A stretch of 64,000 bases of DNA from Ancistrus triradiatus (lineage: Eukaryota; Chordata; Actinopteri; Siluriformes; Loricariidae), in NCBI GenBank assembly GCA_025084515.1, contig JAJAGP010000954.1, positions 62,001 through 126,000 on the forward strand. The letters are read 5' to 3'. Each line of letters opens with the position of its first letter. Position 1 is the first letter of the stretch. Both the position numbers and the translations under genes were made by a program. Below the pieces are notes generated by a model. The model worked only from the letters and a program-made list of their open reading frames with translations, was not told the origin of the DNA and did no database searches. Positions 1-12,014 of this stretch are shown here, in pieces.

Positions 1-797
1 CTCAAATGATCATGAGGAACGGGGAGCAAAATCCCAGAACTACATGGAAGGGACCTGATGAATTGACCTTGCAGAGAGCTGGGACCAAGTAAAAAGGCTA
101 CCATCAGTAAACACACTACGCCGAGAGGGCCTCAGATCCTCCAGTGCCAGGCGTGTCCGGAAGTTTTTCTGCAGATGGGACAGGACGACTGTCCGTTGTA
201 AGGGAAAATGAACGGGCCATGTATTGTGAATATTTAAGCCAAAACCCTCCTTCCATCAGTGAGAGCATTGAGATGAAATGTGCTGGGTCCTTTCTAGCAT
301 GACAATGATCCAAACACAACCGCTCGGGCAACGAAGGGTGGCTCGTAAGAAAGTACTGTGAAGGTCCCTGGAGTGGCCTAGCCAGTCCCTCCAACCCCCC
401 AACCCCATAGAAATGTGTGAGGGAGTTGAAAGGTCCTGTTGCCCCAAACAATCACTGCTTCAGAGGAGTCTGCATGGAGAATGGCCAAAATACCAGCTAC
501 AGTGTGTGCCAACCTGGTGAAGAACTTACAGGAAGTTTGGACTTCTGTCTTGTTGCCAACAAAGGTTGAACTTTTTGTTTTATTGACCAAATCTTATTTT
601 CCACCCTAATTTACAATTAAATTCTTTAAAAATCCTACAATGTGATGTCCTTCCGGTTGTTGTTTTTTCCTCTTTCTTCTCATTTTGGTCTCTCCTAGTT
701 GAAGTGTAGCTATATGAAATCACAGACCTCCTCTCTCTTTCCTAAGAGGAGAACTTGCAAACAATCAGTGGCTGATAAATACCTTTTTGCCCCCACT
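1..797 (+). mobile_element. Tc1-like family B, copy B1, 5' cut by window edge
   Basis: The sequence starts inside the transposase ('AACTACATGGAAGGGACCTG', 'GCAGAGAGCTGGGACCAAGT') and ends with the family B right terminus TTTTTGCCCCCACTATG. The reading strand is +. The middle is missing: the text jumps near 158-162 from the 'CCAGGCGTGTCC' segment directly to 'TTTTTCTGCAGATGGGACAG', removing the region that encodes the first catalytic Asp. Many small indels break the frame. Confidence 0.85.
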
Positions 798-2617
798 ATG
801 GTCAGACCATCAGTGTGTTTGTTTGTATACACATGGCTCTGACTCACAACCTTCTCCAGCTACTCTGTCCTTCCCAACCTCCACGCGGTAACAAGCAACT
901 ACATGTTTTAATCGTGTCTCTGAATAGATCCCAGTTTGTGCTTTCATTTCTCCCTAAAAGCAATGAGGTGAGTAGAAGAAGCCTAAGCATAACGCTGTCT
1001 GCACGACGTGAGTCAGCCATCACAGATCTGAGCCACGCTGTACCTCTGCCTGATCAGTTGGTCAGTATGACCTATAAGTAACATCCTGCAGTGAAGGCAT
1101 TTCATTTTAACTGTGTGGGTGAAAGTTTAACCACTGCTATACTTTTTCACAAGACCACACTTGCTACACTGAACATCTTGTGAGTTGTAGGCAGTGCTGC
1201 CCAGTTTCCTTTATATGCAGCTAAATAGCGGCTTGTTGAAATGGTTTCTCTCCAGGCTTTTCTCTTTGCAAAGCAGCTTTGTGATGATATGTATTGTAAA
1301 AAGTGCTGTCTAAAAGTTTAATGGAAGAGACGGTTTCAGTAATGTGCAGTCATCTGCAGGAGACCAGCTGCAGTTCCAGACCAACAGTTCAGGCATGCTG
1401 TAGTGTTACACATGCGACATCTAGTGGCAGATACTGTAATAGGTTCTGTTTTCATGTCCGTAATCGGGGTAGTTACACTCTTAGAATTGCAGGTACTTAA
1501 CTGTTTATAATTGGTTGCATGTTGCACCATTCTGTTGTTATTATGGACATGATGAGACACAGTGACTGACCTCGTGTTCCATTTAGGTTGCATTTGCCTA
1601 AACAGGTAGCGGATTTGGACAGCATTTGAGAACAGCTGTCTTATAAAGCTCTTTAATTTGGCCACATTTTCTGCAAAGCCAGTGGCCAAATTGTGGAATC
1701 AGTGCAGCGTGGGTACCTAATAGCACATGCGGTCTCTCTGACGAAGGGTTTAATGAATGCTTGGAAACACGAGCCGTGCTCTGATTGCTCTGATTGATCT
1801 CCTGACTGCACAAAACATTATGTAATGTAAATGAATGGGGTAATTAACATTTCCCTTGCTAATGCAACACATGTCAGTGCAGCACATGTTGCTTGCTTTG
1901 TCAGCTCAGTATAAATCAAACTCTACCTGAAAAGCTGAGTTCTGGTTTTATTCGAGTTGTATTGCTGGTATAGAAAAATGCTGCACTGATCCTAAAGAGT
2001 TTAAAAATCAAACTACTGTGCCACGTCTTTGTAATAGTTAATCTGATGATTTATATCATGATCTATTTTCTTGCTCTGATATTTAAATAGCACTCTTATT
2101 AGCACTCACTTTGTTCTCAGGTGTATTTGAGGAAATTCTTGAGAGCATTCCTAAATGTTCTGTGTATTTTGTGCTCAGACATTTTAGAACTTGTGTATAC
2201 ACTTCAGCTGACAGTAACAGGCTGTACCTACATAGCGGTGTTTTGAAGATGCTGTGAAAGCCTGTAATTTGGCACTTTTACCATTTCTCATGTTGTGTAC
2301 ATGTTTAGAGGACCGTGATCTACACTTCAAGCAGCCAACCAGCCTGAACAGGTTAGGAAGACATAGTGGAGCACAGTGGAACGAGTCAGAACGTGAGATC
2401 CAGACAGCCTCAGCATTAATTAGTGGAATCTAATCAAAGAGCCAGGATCATTCTGGCACGTTTCAAAGAATTGTTTTAAAAAGTAAGCAGTTTGATTGCA
2501 TTAAGCTTCAGATGTGGAATGTGGATTCAGGATTGTTGTTGAAAGAAACAGAAGATGAATTCGGTGGTTAAGTGTCTGGACTGCTAATCTCAAATTTAAA
2601 TCTCAGCTCTGATAAGG
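798..2617. other. intron sequence, nothing recognised
   Basis: AT-rich non-coding sequence. Short open frames here have no recognisable family or splice support. I see no repeat related to others in the window. Confidence 0.6.
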
Positions 2618-2815
2618 GACTGTGGTAGCCTAGCGGGTAAGGTACTGAACTATGGACCAGAAGGTCCAGGGTTCAAATCCCACTTCTGCCAGGCTGCCAC
2701 TGTTGGGTCCTTGAGCAAGACCCTTAACCCACAATTGCTTGGATTGTAAGATTGTACCAGTTGTAAGTCGCTCTGGATAAGGGCGTCTGCTAAATGCTGT
2801 AAATGTAAGTGTAAT
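2618..2815 (+). repeat. tRNA-derived SINE (copy S1)
   Basis: It opens with an A-box-like GTGGTAGCCTAGCGGGTAAG and has a B box GGTTCAAATCC at about 2671-2681. It continues with 'GGGTCCTTGAGCAAGACCC' and the LINE-shared tail GTAAGTCGCTCTGGATAAGG, ending in TAAATGTAAGTG. The same architecture is known from teleost V-SINE/HE1-like families. This is the best copy in the window. Confidence 0.85.
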
Positions 2816-3992
2816 AAGCCTTAAAAATGGCACCTAACCTCAGTTGATTTGTAACCTGCTCTGGGTGAGGTGGTCTGCTAAATGATGTATACCTGAAGTG
2901 TATGATGAAACAACATAATATACTTTTATTATTAGTCAGACTAAACTTGTTACGTCCCTTCTCAAAAAGCTTGAAAGGCCCATCCTGGGTAGTGGTTAAA
3001 GTTTCTTCTGCAGAATGAATCCTGCCGGTGGGTGCCGCTTCAAACACTGCTGTAGGAGTCCATTAAATTGATGTGTACTCAGGCATGTCTAAGAGATGTA
3101 CCAAAACTTTCCCTGCATGTAACTAGCATGCTGTGCCTGTCCACTTAGCCCAAATGTAGTCAGTCAGCGGAGACATGTTGGGTGTCAGGCATGTGCTTCA
3201 TTAGTTTTGCACCTGAGCCAGGAGGCTAATGTTGTTAAATGTCATTGGTTGTCATTCCCTTAATAATCAGTGGAGTCCTGATCAGTTTATATTATTGTGT
3301 TTTAATTGCTTGAGTAAATTTCACAACACTGAGTCATTCATACCACCACTAGGCAAAGTACAACATGGAGTGACTATACACTCTGTATATCACTATCACA
3401 CTCCAGTGGTTAACCGGTGCAACAACCCTGCTCCTGTCAGGAATAGCCATTGGTGCTGATTAAGTAAACAAAGAAACCCAATCCAATCCATTTTTATTTC
3501 TGTTCTCCTCCTCTCCGATCCCTTGCTGACACGTTACTGCGTTATGCACTAATCTTATCACTTCCTTCAGCTCAGAAATGTTGACACAGCAGCCTTAGCA
3601 CCAGCTCTGTGTACTATTAGAGTGTTTTAGCTTTGTGCCAGTTTTACAGGAAGTGGACAGGGACCAGAGCCAGGAAGGGACTGTGATGTACCAAAGTTAA
3701 TTACCCTTCATGGGGGTTATGTTTGTGCTGACTAAGATCCTAACTGCCAGTACAGGAACTCTAGCTGCCTTGCTCATCAGTGTTACCATCTTCAGGTAAC
3801 AATCCCAGAAGGTACTTGGTGTAAAGTTGTACAGCTCCTATTATTAAGGGCACCAGTTCATCATAGGGTTTTGTAGATGCCCTTCATGTTTCAAGCCCCA
3901 CCTGGTATTTGAACCTAGGTGCTCAGGAACTGATGTGAAAGCACCAGGGTAAAACGGACATTCGTGTGGACGTTAATTTGATACGCAACTCT
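2816..3992. repeat. intron with a decayed SINE tail
   Basis: Bases 2848-2892 repeat a degenerate form of the SINE tail ('GTAACCTGCTCTGGGTGAGG ... TCTGCTAAATGATGTA'), perhaps an older copy adjoining S1. The rest, including 2900-3992, shows no recognised feature. Confidence 0.5.
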
Positions 3993-3993
3993 A

Positions 3994-4106
3994 CAGTGGT
4001 GCTTGAAAGTTTGTGAACCCTTTAGAAATTGAAAATTAGAGTCAGGGGTTTTCAATCAATGAGATGACAATCAGGTGTGGTCCACCAACAAAGATCACTC
4101 CAAGAG
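3994..4106 (+). mobile_element. Tc1-like family A fragment A0
   Basis: The left terminus CAGTGGTGCTTGAAAGTTTG is followed after a deletion by 'ATTAGAGTCAGGGGTTTTCA', then jumps to 'CCAACAAAGATCACTCCAAG' of the transposase. It stops at a C-run and AC repeat (4107-4130). No right terminus follows, so this is a truncated deletion derivative. Confidence 0.75.
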
Positions 4107-4559
4107 CACCCCCCCCCCCCCACACACACATCAAATAGGCCTTTCTTTTCACACTACTATGTTGATACAGTTACAAATTTCAACCAGTTTTCACTGTGGC
4201 AGATCATCAGTGATGGGTGGCATGGAAGAGAGAGTAAAATGCTGAGTTCATAGAGCGGAGGAAAATGGATCTGTTTAAATGAGCCAAACGTTGCACCTGC
4301 TATAAATGCTCTTTTATGGTGGCAAAACATCAAATGCTTAAAAAAAAAAAAAACCCAGACGCTCCACATGCTCCCATTACTGCATTTCCAGGAATGAAAG
4401 TGAGTTTTCTCACTGACAGACAGCTGGCTTTGTTCACGCCGATGTAAAATTAACATAAATTCCTGCTTCATTCCAACACGTTCTGATTTCATTTTGTGGA
4501 CTTTCTGATTGATCATCCTGGCCTGTTGTTTTGTATCAGGGTATTGCTCCGTCCAGCTA
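4107..4559. other. C-run/(CA)n and unassigned intron sequence
   Basis: A short C12-(CA)n tract at 4109-4130 is followed by about 420 bp in which I recognise nothing. An open minus-strand frame here (4157-4516) has no family resemblance. Confidence 0.5.
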
Positions 4560-5554
4560 CAGTGGCGCTTGAAAGTTTGTGAACCCTTTAGACTTTTCTA
4601 CATTTCTGCATAAATATGACCTAAAACATAAGTAGATTTTTACACAAGTTCTAGAAGTAGATAAAGGGAACCCAGTTACACAAATGAGACCAAAATATTA
4701 TACTTGGTCATTTATTTATTGAGGAAAATGATCCACTATTACATATTAGTGAGTGGCAAAAGTATGTGAACCTCTAGGATTAGCAGTTAGTTTGAAGGTG
4801 AAATTAGAGTCAGGTGTTTTCAATCAATGGGATGCCAATCAGGTGTGAGTGGGCACCCTGTTTTATTTAAAGAACAGGGTTCTATCAAAGTCTGCTCTTC
4901 ACAGCACGTTTGTGGAAGTGTATCATGGTACGAACAAAGGAGATTTCTGAGGACCTCAGAAAAAGAGTTGATGCTCATCAGCCTGTAAAAGGTTACAAAA
5001 CCATCTCTAAAGAGTTTGGACTCCACCAATCCACAGTCAGACAGATTGTGTACAAATGTAGGACATTCAAAACCATTGTTACCCTCCCCAGGAGTGTGGT
5101 TCAACCAACAAAGATCACTCCAAGAGCAAGGCGTGTAATAGTCGGCGAGGTCACAAGGGACCCCAGGGTAACTTCTAAGCAACTGAAGGCCTCCCTCACA
5201 TTGGCTAATGTTAATGTTCATGAGTCCACCATCAGAAGAACTCTGGAAGGAGCTGAAGCGAGCAGCTAATGTGAGGAAACCCACCAACATCCCAGAGTTG
5301 AAGCTGTTCTGTACAGAGGAACACCAGATACTGAAAGCAGAGGGTCACATACTTTTGCCACTCACTAATATGTCATATTGGATCATTTTCCTCAATAAAT
5401 AAATGACCAAGTATAATATTTTTGTCTCATTTGTTTAACTGGGTTCTCTTTATCGACTTTTGGGACTTGTGTGAAAATCTGATGATGTTTTAGGTCATAT
5501 TTATGCAGAAATATAGAAAATTCTAAAGGGTTCACAAACTTTCAAGCACCACTG
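4560..5554 (+). mobile_element. Tc1-like family A, copy A1, 995 bp with both ends
   Basis: The left terminus CAGTGGCGCTTGAAAGTTTG and right terminus CTTTCAAGCACCACTG are flanked by TA (4558-4559, 5555-5556). Against a usual length near 1.6 kb it has lost one block: 'ATCAGAAGAACTCTG' at about 5227-5245 joins directly to 'GAAGGAGCTGAAGCGAGCAG'. The whole catalytic core, including all three acidic residues, is gone. Confidence 0.93.
4925..5269 (+). pseudogene. Tc1 transposase N-terminal DNA-binding remnant (in A1), open
   Basis: An uninterrupted 114-codon frame starts at the usual family start (MVRTKEISEDL) and covers both helix-turn-helix subdomains of the paired-like DNA-binding region ('KTISKEFGLHQSTVRQIVYK', then 'ITPRARRVIVGEV...TLANVNVHESTIRRTL'). 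The deletion then adds five foreign residues and a stop. The linker normally read as SGRPTK, an AT-hook-like motif, is SVVQPTK here, so it is damaged. It could in principle bind element ends without cutting, but no expression evidence exists. A further in-frame ATG lies five codons upstream. Confidence 0.8.
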
Positions 5555-6197
5555 TAGTTTCCAGGGTTTTGTCTAGCAGCATCTGTAGCTGTGTAGTTAC
5601 ATGCAGTACTCTGGGTTCCTTTGCAGACTTTGGTGGACAGTGCTAGAGGCAGGATGCCGTTCAGAACGGTATATCCTTCTGCAGTGCCACACTGGTGTGG
5701 TCTTTGATGTGTTCGATTCCACATTAGTTAGTGAGACCTAGAGATTCTATCAGCAGGTTATGGTATGAACAATGTACCAAATGTTTTAGCAGGAGTTTGT
5801 GTAGCGGGTTATGACTGTTAATTGTGGTATTCATGTTTGTATCATTGGTGGCCCATGCTGGTACTGTTGAAAAGGAATAAATGACATTAATCTCGTCAAT
5901 TCATTTTTCTAATGAGCAAGTGGTTGAATAGGAAATAACTATTTGTATTAGGAATGGTATAAATGGTTATTTAATAACTAGCTGTTCTTTTGTACTATAA
6001 AATGGATGTCTCTTCTCCCTTTTGTGTGTCTTGATGCTGATGGATAGTGACAGATTGATTGACTACAGTGGATAGCAGCCGGCCAACAGAAGCACCAGGA
6101 CCCCTGGACCACATTTCCCCTGGGGTTTGTGGGAGTGAATGAGCAGATGGTCATCAAGACGGCTCCTGCTCTTGATACACTAAATATAAATTACTTT

Positions 6198-6234
<37 letters not shown>

Positions 6235-7400
6235 AGTAGCTGCTGCAGCTTGCAGCACAGGGGAATGATCTTCCGACCGGATTCCCCTCCCTCATAAACA
6301 GCTGATTGTGTCCGCATGTGACAGCTAACTTGACTGGAAGAGCTGTACCTGAGCCGGGGTCCCTGTGGTGCTGGGTTAGCGTGTTAGGCTGCTGTGAGAC
6401 TGCATCTATTAGTTTGTGACCAAAAGTCCTTGAACACCACCTCTCACACACAGCTTCAGCATCTTAAAGTAGGAACTTTTACACAGGACTTGGAGACGGT
6501 TTGCTATCCAGTGTCTGCCAGGGCATTTTCCTCCAGTTCCCTAGCTTATTTAGCTGTCTGTTTATGAAAATATGTGTTCAATGTACTGTAGAAACTGCAT
6601 GTATTTGTAAACAGACCTGCTTCCTTTCCAGACGTTTCCCTTTATTAAAATGGCATAAAGCAGAATAAGTATTGCTGCACCAAGCAGGGACTTTGGTATA
6701 GGATTTCTGATATACAACAACAATGTTCTAGAATTAAATTGGGTGCAAACGAACAAGAATCTATGACATCGGATCCCTAGGTCTACAGTTTTTCATCCCA
6801 CTGTTGTACCGCCTTCAGTTTGACTCATGAATTTCAGATATTGTTCTCCAACCCATCCTTTTTTCGATAACCCTTTCCATCTGTTGAGCAGTCACTCTTA
6901 TTCTACACTCGGCTGTGACCTTCAAAGCCCAATATATGCTGCTGTCTTCTATGTTTCCCTCATGCTGTGAGTCAGATGATGAATGTGGAGAGGAAAGCCG
7001 TTGGGGTCTGTAGCTCCAGACTGCCGTCTGCTTCTCACCAGCGTAATAACCGTGCGTAAATGGATGGCTAATTTAGCTCCTTATTCCATCCAGACGGTCC
7101 TCATCAAATAGCTTGCTGTTTTTGTTTTGAGTCTTCCATCTAAATTGAATATCAATTTGCCGGCATAGTGTATATGTGCAGACAAGATGACTGAGATACT
7201 TGTAAACATTTTGGAGAGATTCTTTTTTTTAAATAAAGTGATATAATGATCTAAATTGGTTAGTGCAGACACACCGATTCGACACTGCTAATAGTGGGGA
7301 TAACACAGCCATGAAAAGGCTTTACTGGACAGATTTTTGATGCATTTCTTTATATCTAATGGTTAAGTGGCAAAATGAAGGTGGTGCACTGTAACGGTTA
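5555..7400. other. intron sequence with a (GT)n microsatellite
   Basis: Apart from the microsatellite at 6201-6232 no repeat or gene is recognised. The stretch 6235-6460 and the area around 6960-7080 are mixed-composition, repeat-free sequence of the kind seen in conserved noncoding DNA, but conservation cannot be tested here. Confidence 0.5.
6201..6232. repeat. (TG)16 microsatellite
   Basis: Uninterrupted TG dinucleotides directly after ACTTTCTC. Confidence 0.97.
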
Positions 7401-8410
7401 CAGTGGGCCTACAAAATCACTCCAAGAGCAAGGCGTGTAATAGTTTTGTTGAGGTTCAACAAACGTAACCCCAGGTAACTTCTAAGCAAACTGAAGCCTC
7501 TCTCACATTGGCCAATGTTCATGAGTCCACCTCAGAATAACGCTGAACAACAATGGTGTGGCATAAAGCAGGGTTGCAAGGAAAAGCCACTTTTTGCCTC
7601 TCCAAAAAGAACATTTGCTGCTCGTCTGCCGTTTGCTAAAGATCACGTGGCCGAGCCAGAATGCCTATTGGAAGAAGGTTTGTGACTTATGAGACCAAAA
7701 TAGAATTTTTGGTTTAAAAGTGAAGCCGTTATGGTTGGCGAAAGGAAACCTGCATTCCAGCATCATAAACCGACCTTATCCCAATCTGTGAACATGGTGG
7801 TGGTAGTTCGTGGTTTGGGCCTGTTTTGCTGCATCTGGGCCAGGACGGCCTGCCATCATTGATGGAACAATGAATTCCCGAATTAGATCAGAGATTCTAA
7901 AGGTAATGTCAGGACATCTGTCCATGACCCTGAATCTCTAGAGAAGGTGGTCATGCATCAATAACGACCCTAAGCCACATCCATTCTAAGCACACAAGCC
8001 GTTCTACCAAAGAATGGTTACAGAAGAGTAAAGTTCATGTTTTGGAATGGCCAAGTCAAAGTCCTGTCCTTAATCCAATGGAGATGTTGTGGAAGGACCT
8101 GAAGCGAGCAGCTAATGTGAGGAAACCCACCAACATCCCAGAGCTGAAGCTGTTCTGTACGGAGGAATGGGCTACAATTCCTCTAAGCCGATGTTCACAT
8201 ACTTTTGCCACTCATTAATATAAAATTTTCAGTAAATAAATTAAATCTTCAATAAATAAATGACCAAGTATAATATTTTGTCTCATGTGTGTAACTGGGT
8301 TCTCTTTATCTACTTTTAGGACTTGTGTGAAAATCTGATGATGTTTTAGGTCATATTTATGCAGAATTACAGAAAATTCTGAAGCATTCACAAACTTTCA
8401 AGCACCACTG
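7401..8410 (+). mobile_element. Tc1-like family A, copy A2, 1,010 bp, 5' half deleted
   Basis: TA (7399-7400) and CAGTGG are followed at once by 'CAAAATCACTCCAAGAGCAA', so the subterminal region and first helix-turn-helix are missing. The right terminus TTTCAAGCACCACTG is followed by TA (8411-8412). The catalytic half survives with frameshifts. At the first catalytic site 'TGACTTATGAGACCAAAATA' replaces the usual GGACGGATGAGACC, so the Asp codon is changed. The 3' end also lacks the segment between 'CTCTAAGCCGATGT' and the terminal repeat. Confidence 0.9.
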
Positions 8411-9077
8411 TATGAAGGGGGCTGTAAATTAACGCTTTCCTAATTGAAAACGTTTGCCGACGAGGTGTGTAGGAGGAGAGCCACCCAGCTGGGTAAGCAC
8501 TTGATGAACTTGCAGACTTCACGCCCCATGCACAAACATATTTGGATAAAAGGAAAACTGGTGTAAAGCATTAAGAATTCATGCTGATGAAGATCATGAA
8601 CCTGCCAGTGCTGTATCATGCATCTTTCTCACCTGATCATTACCGTGCAATTTAAAGTAAACGACATAACAATGTTCACCACATTGCATATGAATGGGGC
8701 AAACAAATGTTTTTTTTTAAGGTGATGGAACGCTCCGGTTCAATCCAGTGCATTTTAACATGATCCTGACCCTGTTTATACCCGGTAATTTAACACGTCT
8801 TTGTGTTTTATTAACCACATACTTTGCTTGCAGCACTTGGATTTCAGTCTGGCTAACCTCATGTAATACACTGTATGCAAATCAGCAAATCAAACTTCAC
8901 CTGCCAAGTCTGTGTTGCACATTCTGTAAAATAATATACCATTGTTTTAGCAGTGGCTTAATGGCCATATAGAATTATTTCTCAGTCTCTTTAGTAAAAT
9001 ACCACCATAAAATGCAGGTAATGTGTGGTATTAGAAAACTGAAAAAATAACATCTGAATAAACACTTCTATAGGCTA
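8411..9077. other. intron sequence, nothing recognised
   Basis: AT-rich non-coding sequence without a family match that I can support. Confidence 0.5.
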
Positions 9078-9426
9078 CAGTGGCAAGTATTTAGTGTGAC
9101 ACTTAAAGTGGCAGCATCTGGCAGCTTCATCAGGATACCAAATTGATTCTTCTACAGTCTGAAGAAGCTTGATCAGTAATGGTTTTTTGAAATGGTAGCA
9201 GTCAGGAAACCACTTTTTCAGGAGGGGAACAAGGTGAAAGGACTAATATGCTAAAGCTCACAACGATTGGAAAAGAGTCAATGTAAATCAGTGGAAAAGA
9301 GTATTGTGGAGTGACAAATCAAAGAATTTTTGGGTAAAATTGTTGACAATATTGTTATATATGGTCATTATACCATTGGTAAAACAACAAATCCAGTGGA
9401 GGCCTAAGACTTTTGCATGGTTCTGT
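9078..9426 (+). mobile_element. Tc1-like family C, copy C2, about 350 bp
   Basis: A left CAGTGGCAAGTATTTAG-like end and right 'ACTTTTGCATGGTTCTGTA' bound a deletion derivative containing 'CTTCATCAGGATACCAAATT', 'TGAAGAAGCTTGATCAGTAA', 'AAAGCTCACAACGATTGG' and 'TGGAGTGACAAATCA' (the WSDKS-like first catalytic site). It shares this order with C3 at 60289-60598 and, inverted, with C1 at 24942. Confidence 0.75.
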
Positions 9427-9614
9427 ATGTCCTATGCTCAAATTTAAACTCAAATTTAAAACATTTATTGCTCAAGCCACATAAGATGCTTGAGTTTATA
9501 AAAATCTAAAGGCATCCATGTCACCATGGTCTAGTTTGGACTATAAATGCACCAAATATTTTGGAAAGTACTATAAAAAAATAATAATAACAAATAAATA
9601 AAAAAATAATATTT

Positions 9615-9990
9615 GGATGTTGCAGATATTGAACAGTGGAGCTTCAGCAAACACTCTGAGCACAAACAATCTCTAAGAGATTGTGGCTTTGACTGCAAAA
9701 GACACATTTATAGGTTTGTACTTCCACAAAGTCAGCTCATGGAATTTGCCTTTGATCTTTGACTGAGACCTTGGCTGCTTACACAGAATCTGGACCTCAA
9801 CTCCATCAGACGCTTTGAAAATGCAGTGGAATGCCATGAAAAGTGAACCAGGGCTTATTTTCTAACATCAGAAGCCAACCTCACAGACATGTTCCAAAAC
9901 ATAGTGGAAAGCCTTGTTAGAAGAACCATACGGACACCCATGATTTGGATGTAATATGTTGGGTGTCCATAAACTTTTGTCTATATAGAG
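9615..9990 (+). mobile_element. Tc1-like family D remnant (D1)
   Basis: The clear part is 9780-9990: 'TGGACCTCAACTCCATCAGA' corresponds to the DLNPIE region of a Tc1 transposase, 'CCAAAACATAGTGGAAAGCC' to its C-terminus. It ends with the terminus GGGTGTCCATAAACTTTTGT. Frames are broken. The 5' part (9615-9780) is assigned only by position. Confidence 0.65.
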
Positions 9991-11768
9991 ATGTGGGTTA
10001 GGAAGTAGTGGATTTGGTGGTCTGTGTTATTAAAAGTGGGCATAAGTAAGGGCATCCCATTTTAAATGTAAGATTGTTTTACACATTATTTACACTGTTC
10101 TTACATCTTTTTGTTTGATGATTGTGGTCACTCACTGTGTAATTATCATCTCATTCTCCTTCGGCAGTATTCACCTCTCTGCACCTCCTCTTTCTTTTTG
10201 AAAAGCTCCCCTTAAGTGCTTAATCTCTGATCTCGTGTCTTGATTCAGCTCTTGCCACACAATGGGTGCAAATTACCCCGGAGAGGCGAATACGTAATTA
10301 GCTCTCTCCACTGTGACAGTGGGCCGTTCTGGATTCCTTTGAAGACTCGGATTAATCATGCAGTTCTTCAATGCACCTTTGTCCCTTCCGCAGGCTAATG
10401 GCGGCTAATGGCCGACCGGCCATGCTCTAGTGTCCTCTCACCTTTGACCTGAGCTCAGTGTAATTAAAATGAGCAACGGGCTGCATTCGTTTGCACCCGT
10501 CTCAAATCAGACGAATATGCAGTTCATGAAGGATGGGGAAGAAAAAAAACCATGCTCCTCTTGGAGGGCAACAGAAAGGGCAGGTGTATGTGAATGTATA
10601 CAAGGGATGGCTTGTGTGGGTGTTGTAGATGGGCATTGCATTGAAGCTATAGCAGGACTAGCACCAAGCTGTTTGTGTACATTATTAAATACGTCACATG
10701 GCTGTGCCACTTGCATGAAGTTCCTCTGTTACACAGGATTTCCATTGCTTCCTTTCTTTCAGTTTATAGAAGCATAGTTCTGAGCTCACTGAAACGTGTC
10801 CTTGATTGCTTCCATTTCCTGTGTTATCTTGTGCCATAATCTGACCTACATGAGATTTATCAGATATGCCTTTGTCATTTCTTTCAGCAGACCTGTTGGT
10901 CGCTTACTATTGTCACAGTCCAGTTTAAACTGTTAGTGCCTTTTTTCTTTTCTTTTTTTAGTGCACTTTATTTGCCACCTGATATATCTATCAGGAAGGT
11001 TACAGAATTATAGGTCGCCTCATACTCTGTCTCTTTTTTGTATCTGAGGTCCCAGACCCCTATTTTTCCTGCTGCAGCAACTGAGGTCCAAGACCTCTAC
11101 CTATTATTGTATTGCAGCAATAAGAGGATGGAGTTATGAGCCCCATCACCCTATGTCAGAAGGCAACAGCCATTTCTGGTTGCACAGACAAGTGACTGCT
11201 TTCACTGGAGGAAAGTTACACTCTTCCAATTGGCTCTGTGGATAACAGTTTGTTTGTTTTTGTGGCCCTATTCCGTACCACTAGGAGTATTTGGGAACAC
11301 CCAGGGACACCAAATAATGGTGGTGGAAATTGACCTGATTAAGCTAGAGTAAAGGTTTGTGCCATCTAACGGCCGCAGGACAGGACATTATCATAGTCAC
11401 ATAATCTTTTTATGCTACTTCTAATGTAAATATAATGGGTATTTTTACAAGACAACTGCCTGCAGACGAGATTTCACCGACAACTTGATTGATGAGAGAT
11501 TGAAATGACTGATACTTTTTGCTTGATGGAAAACAAAAGTGCAAGAATATATAGGTAGTGGTCGGGGGGTGGGGGTGGTTCAGTGGGGTTGGGGTAGGGC
11601 AAAGTGTTTGTAAGTGTATGTAAGTAGTACTCAAGTCTCCCATCAACCGAGTTCGAACAGTCTCTGGTCCAAACGAGAGCTAACAAGCTAGGTAATGAAG
11701 TGAGCTTGTGAGTGAATGATGGACTTCTGCTCTTTAACTCCCACCTCTGCTCGTGGATCTGCAGTGTT
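9991..11768. other. intron sequence, includes a CNE-like stretch and half of repeat U
   Basis: Bases 10225-10500 contain several homeodomain-type TAAT sites (TAATTAGCTC, GATTAATCATG) in repeat-free sequence. Bases 11420-11460 match 52225-52262 (unnamed repeat U). No gene is supported: the ORF near 10469 has no family. Confidence 0.45.
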
Positions 11769-11956
11769 TACATTTACAGCATTTAGCAGACACCCTTATC
11801 CAGAGCGACTTACAATTGGTACAGTCTTACAATCCAAGTAATTGTGGGTCAAGGGCTCAAGGACTCATCAGTGGCAACATGGCAGAGGTGGGATTTGAAC
11901 CCTGGACCTTTTGGTGCAGAGTCCAGTACCTTAACCGCTAGGCTACCACAGTCCCA
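11769..11956 (-). repeat. tRNA-derived SINE (copy S2)
   Basis: Reverse complement of S1: it begins TACATTTACAGCATTTAGCA and AGAGCGACTTACAATTGGTA. The B box appears as GGATTTGAACCC and the end as ACCGCTAGGCTACCACAGTC. It is nearly full-length and lies inside the interrupted copy of repeat U. Confidence 0.88.
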
Positions 11957-12014
11957 GTCAGTGTTGACTGGCTTGTGTGACCAGCTGGGAGGAAGCAGGA
12001 AAACGCACTACACT

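Noticed and set aside
2618..2690. Possible tRNA gene
   Set aside because: A and B box-like words are present, but the cloverleaf is incomplete and the sequence continues into a SINE body and LINE-type tail.
4820..5290. 156-codon minus-strand frame
   Set aside because: Antisense shadow of the A1 transposase DNA-binding region and element flank.
10469..10777. 102-codon frame considered as a small gene
   Set aside because: No family, no start context or splice evidence, and it overlaps a CNE-like region.
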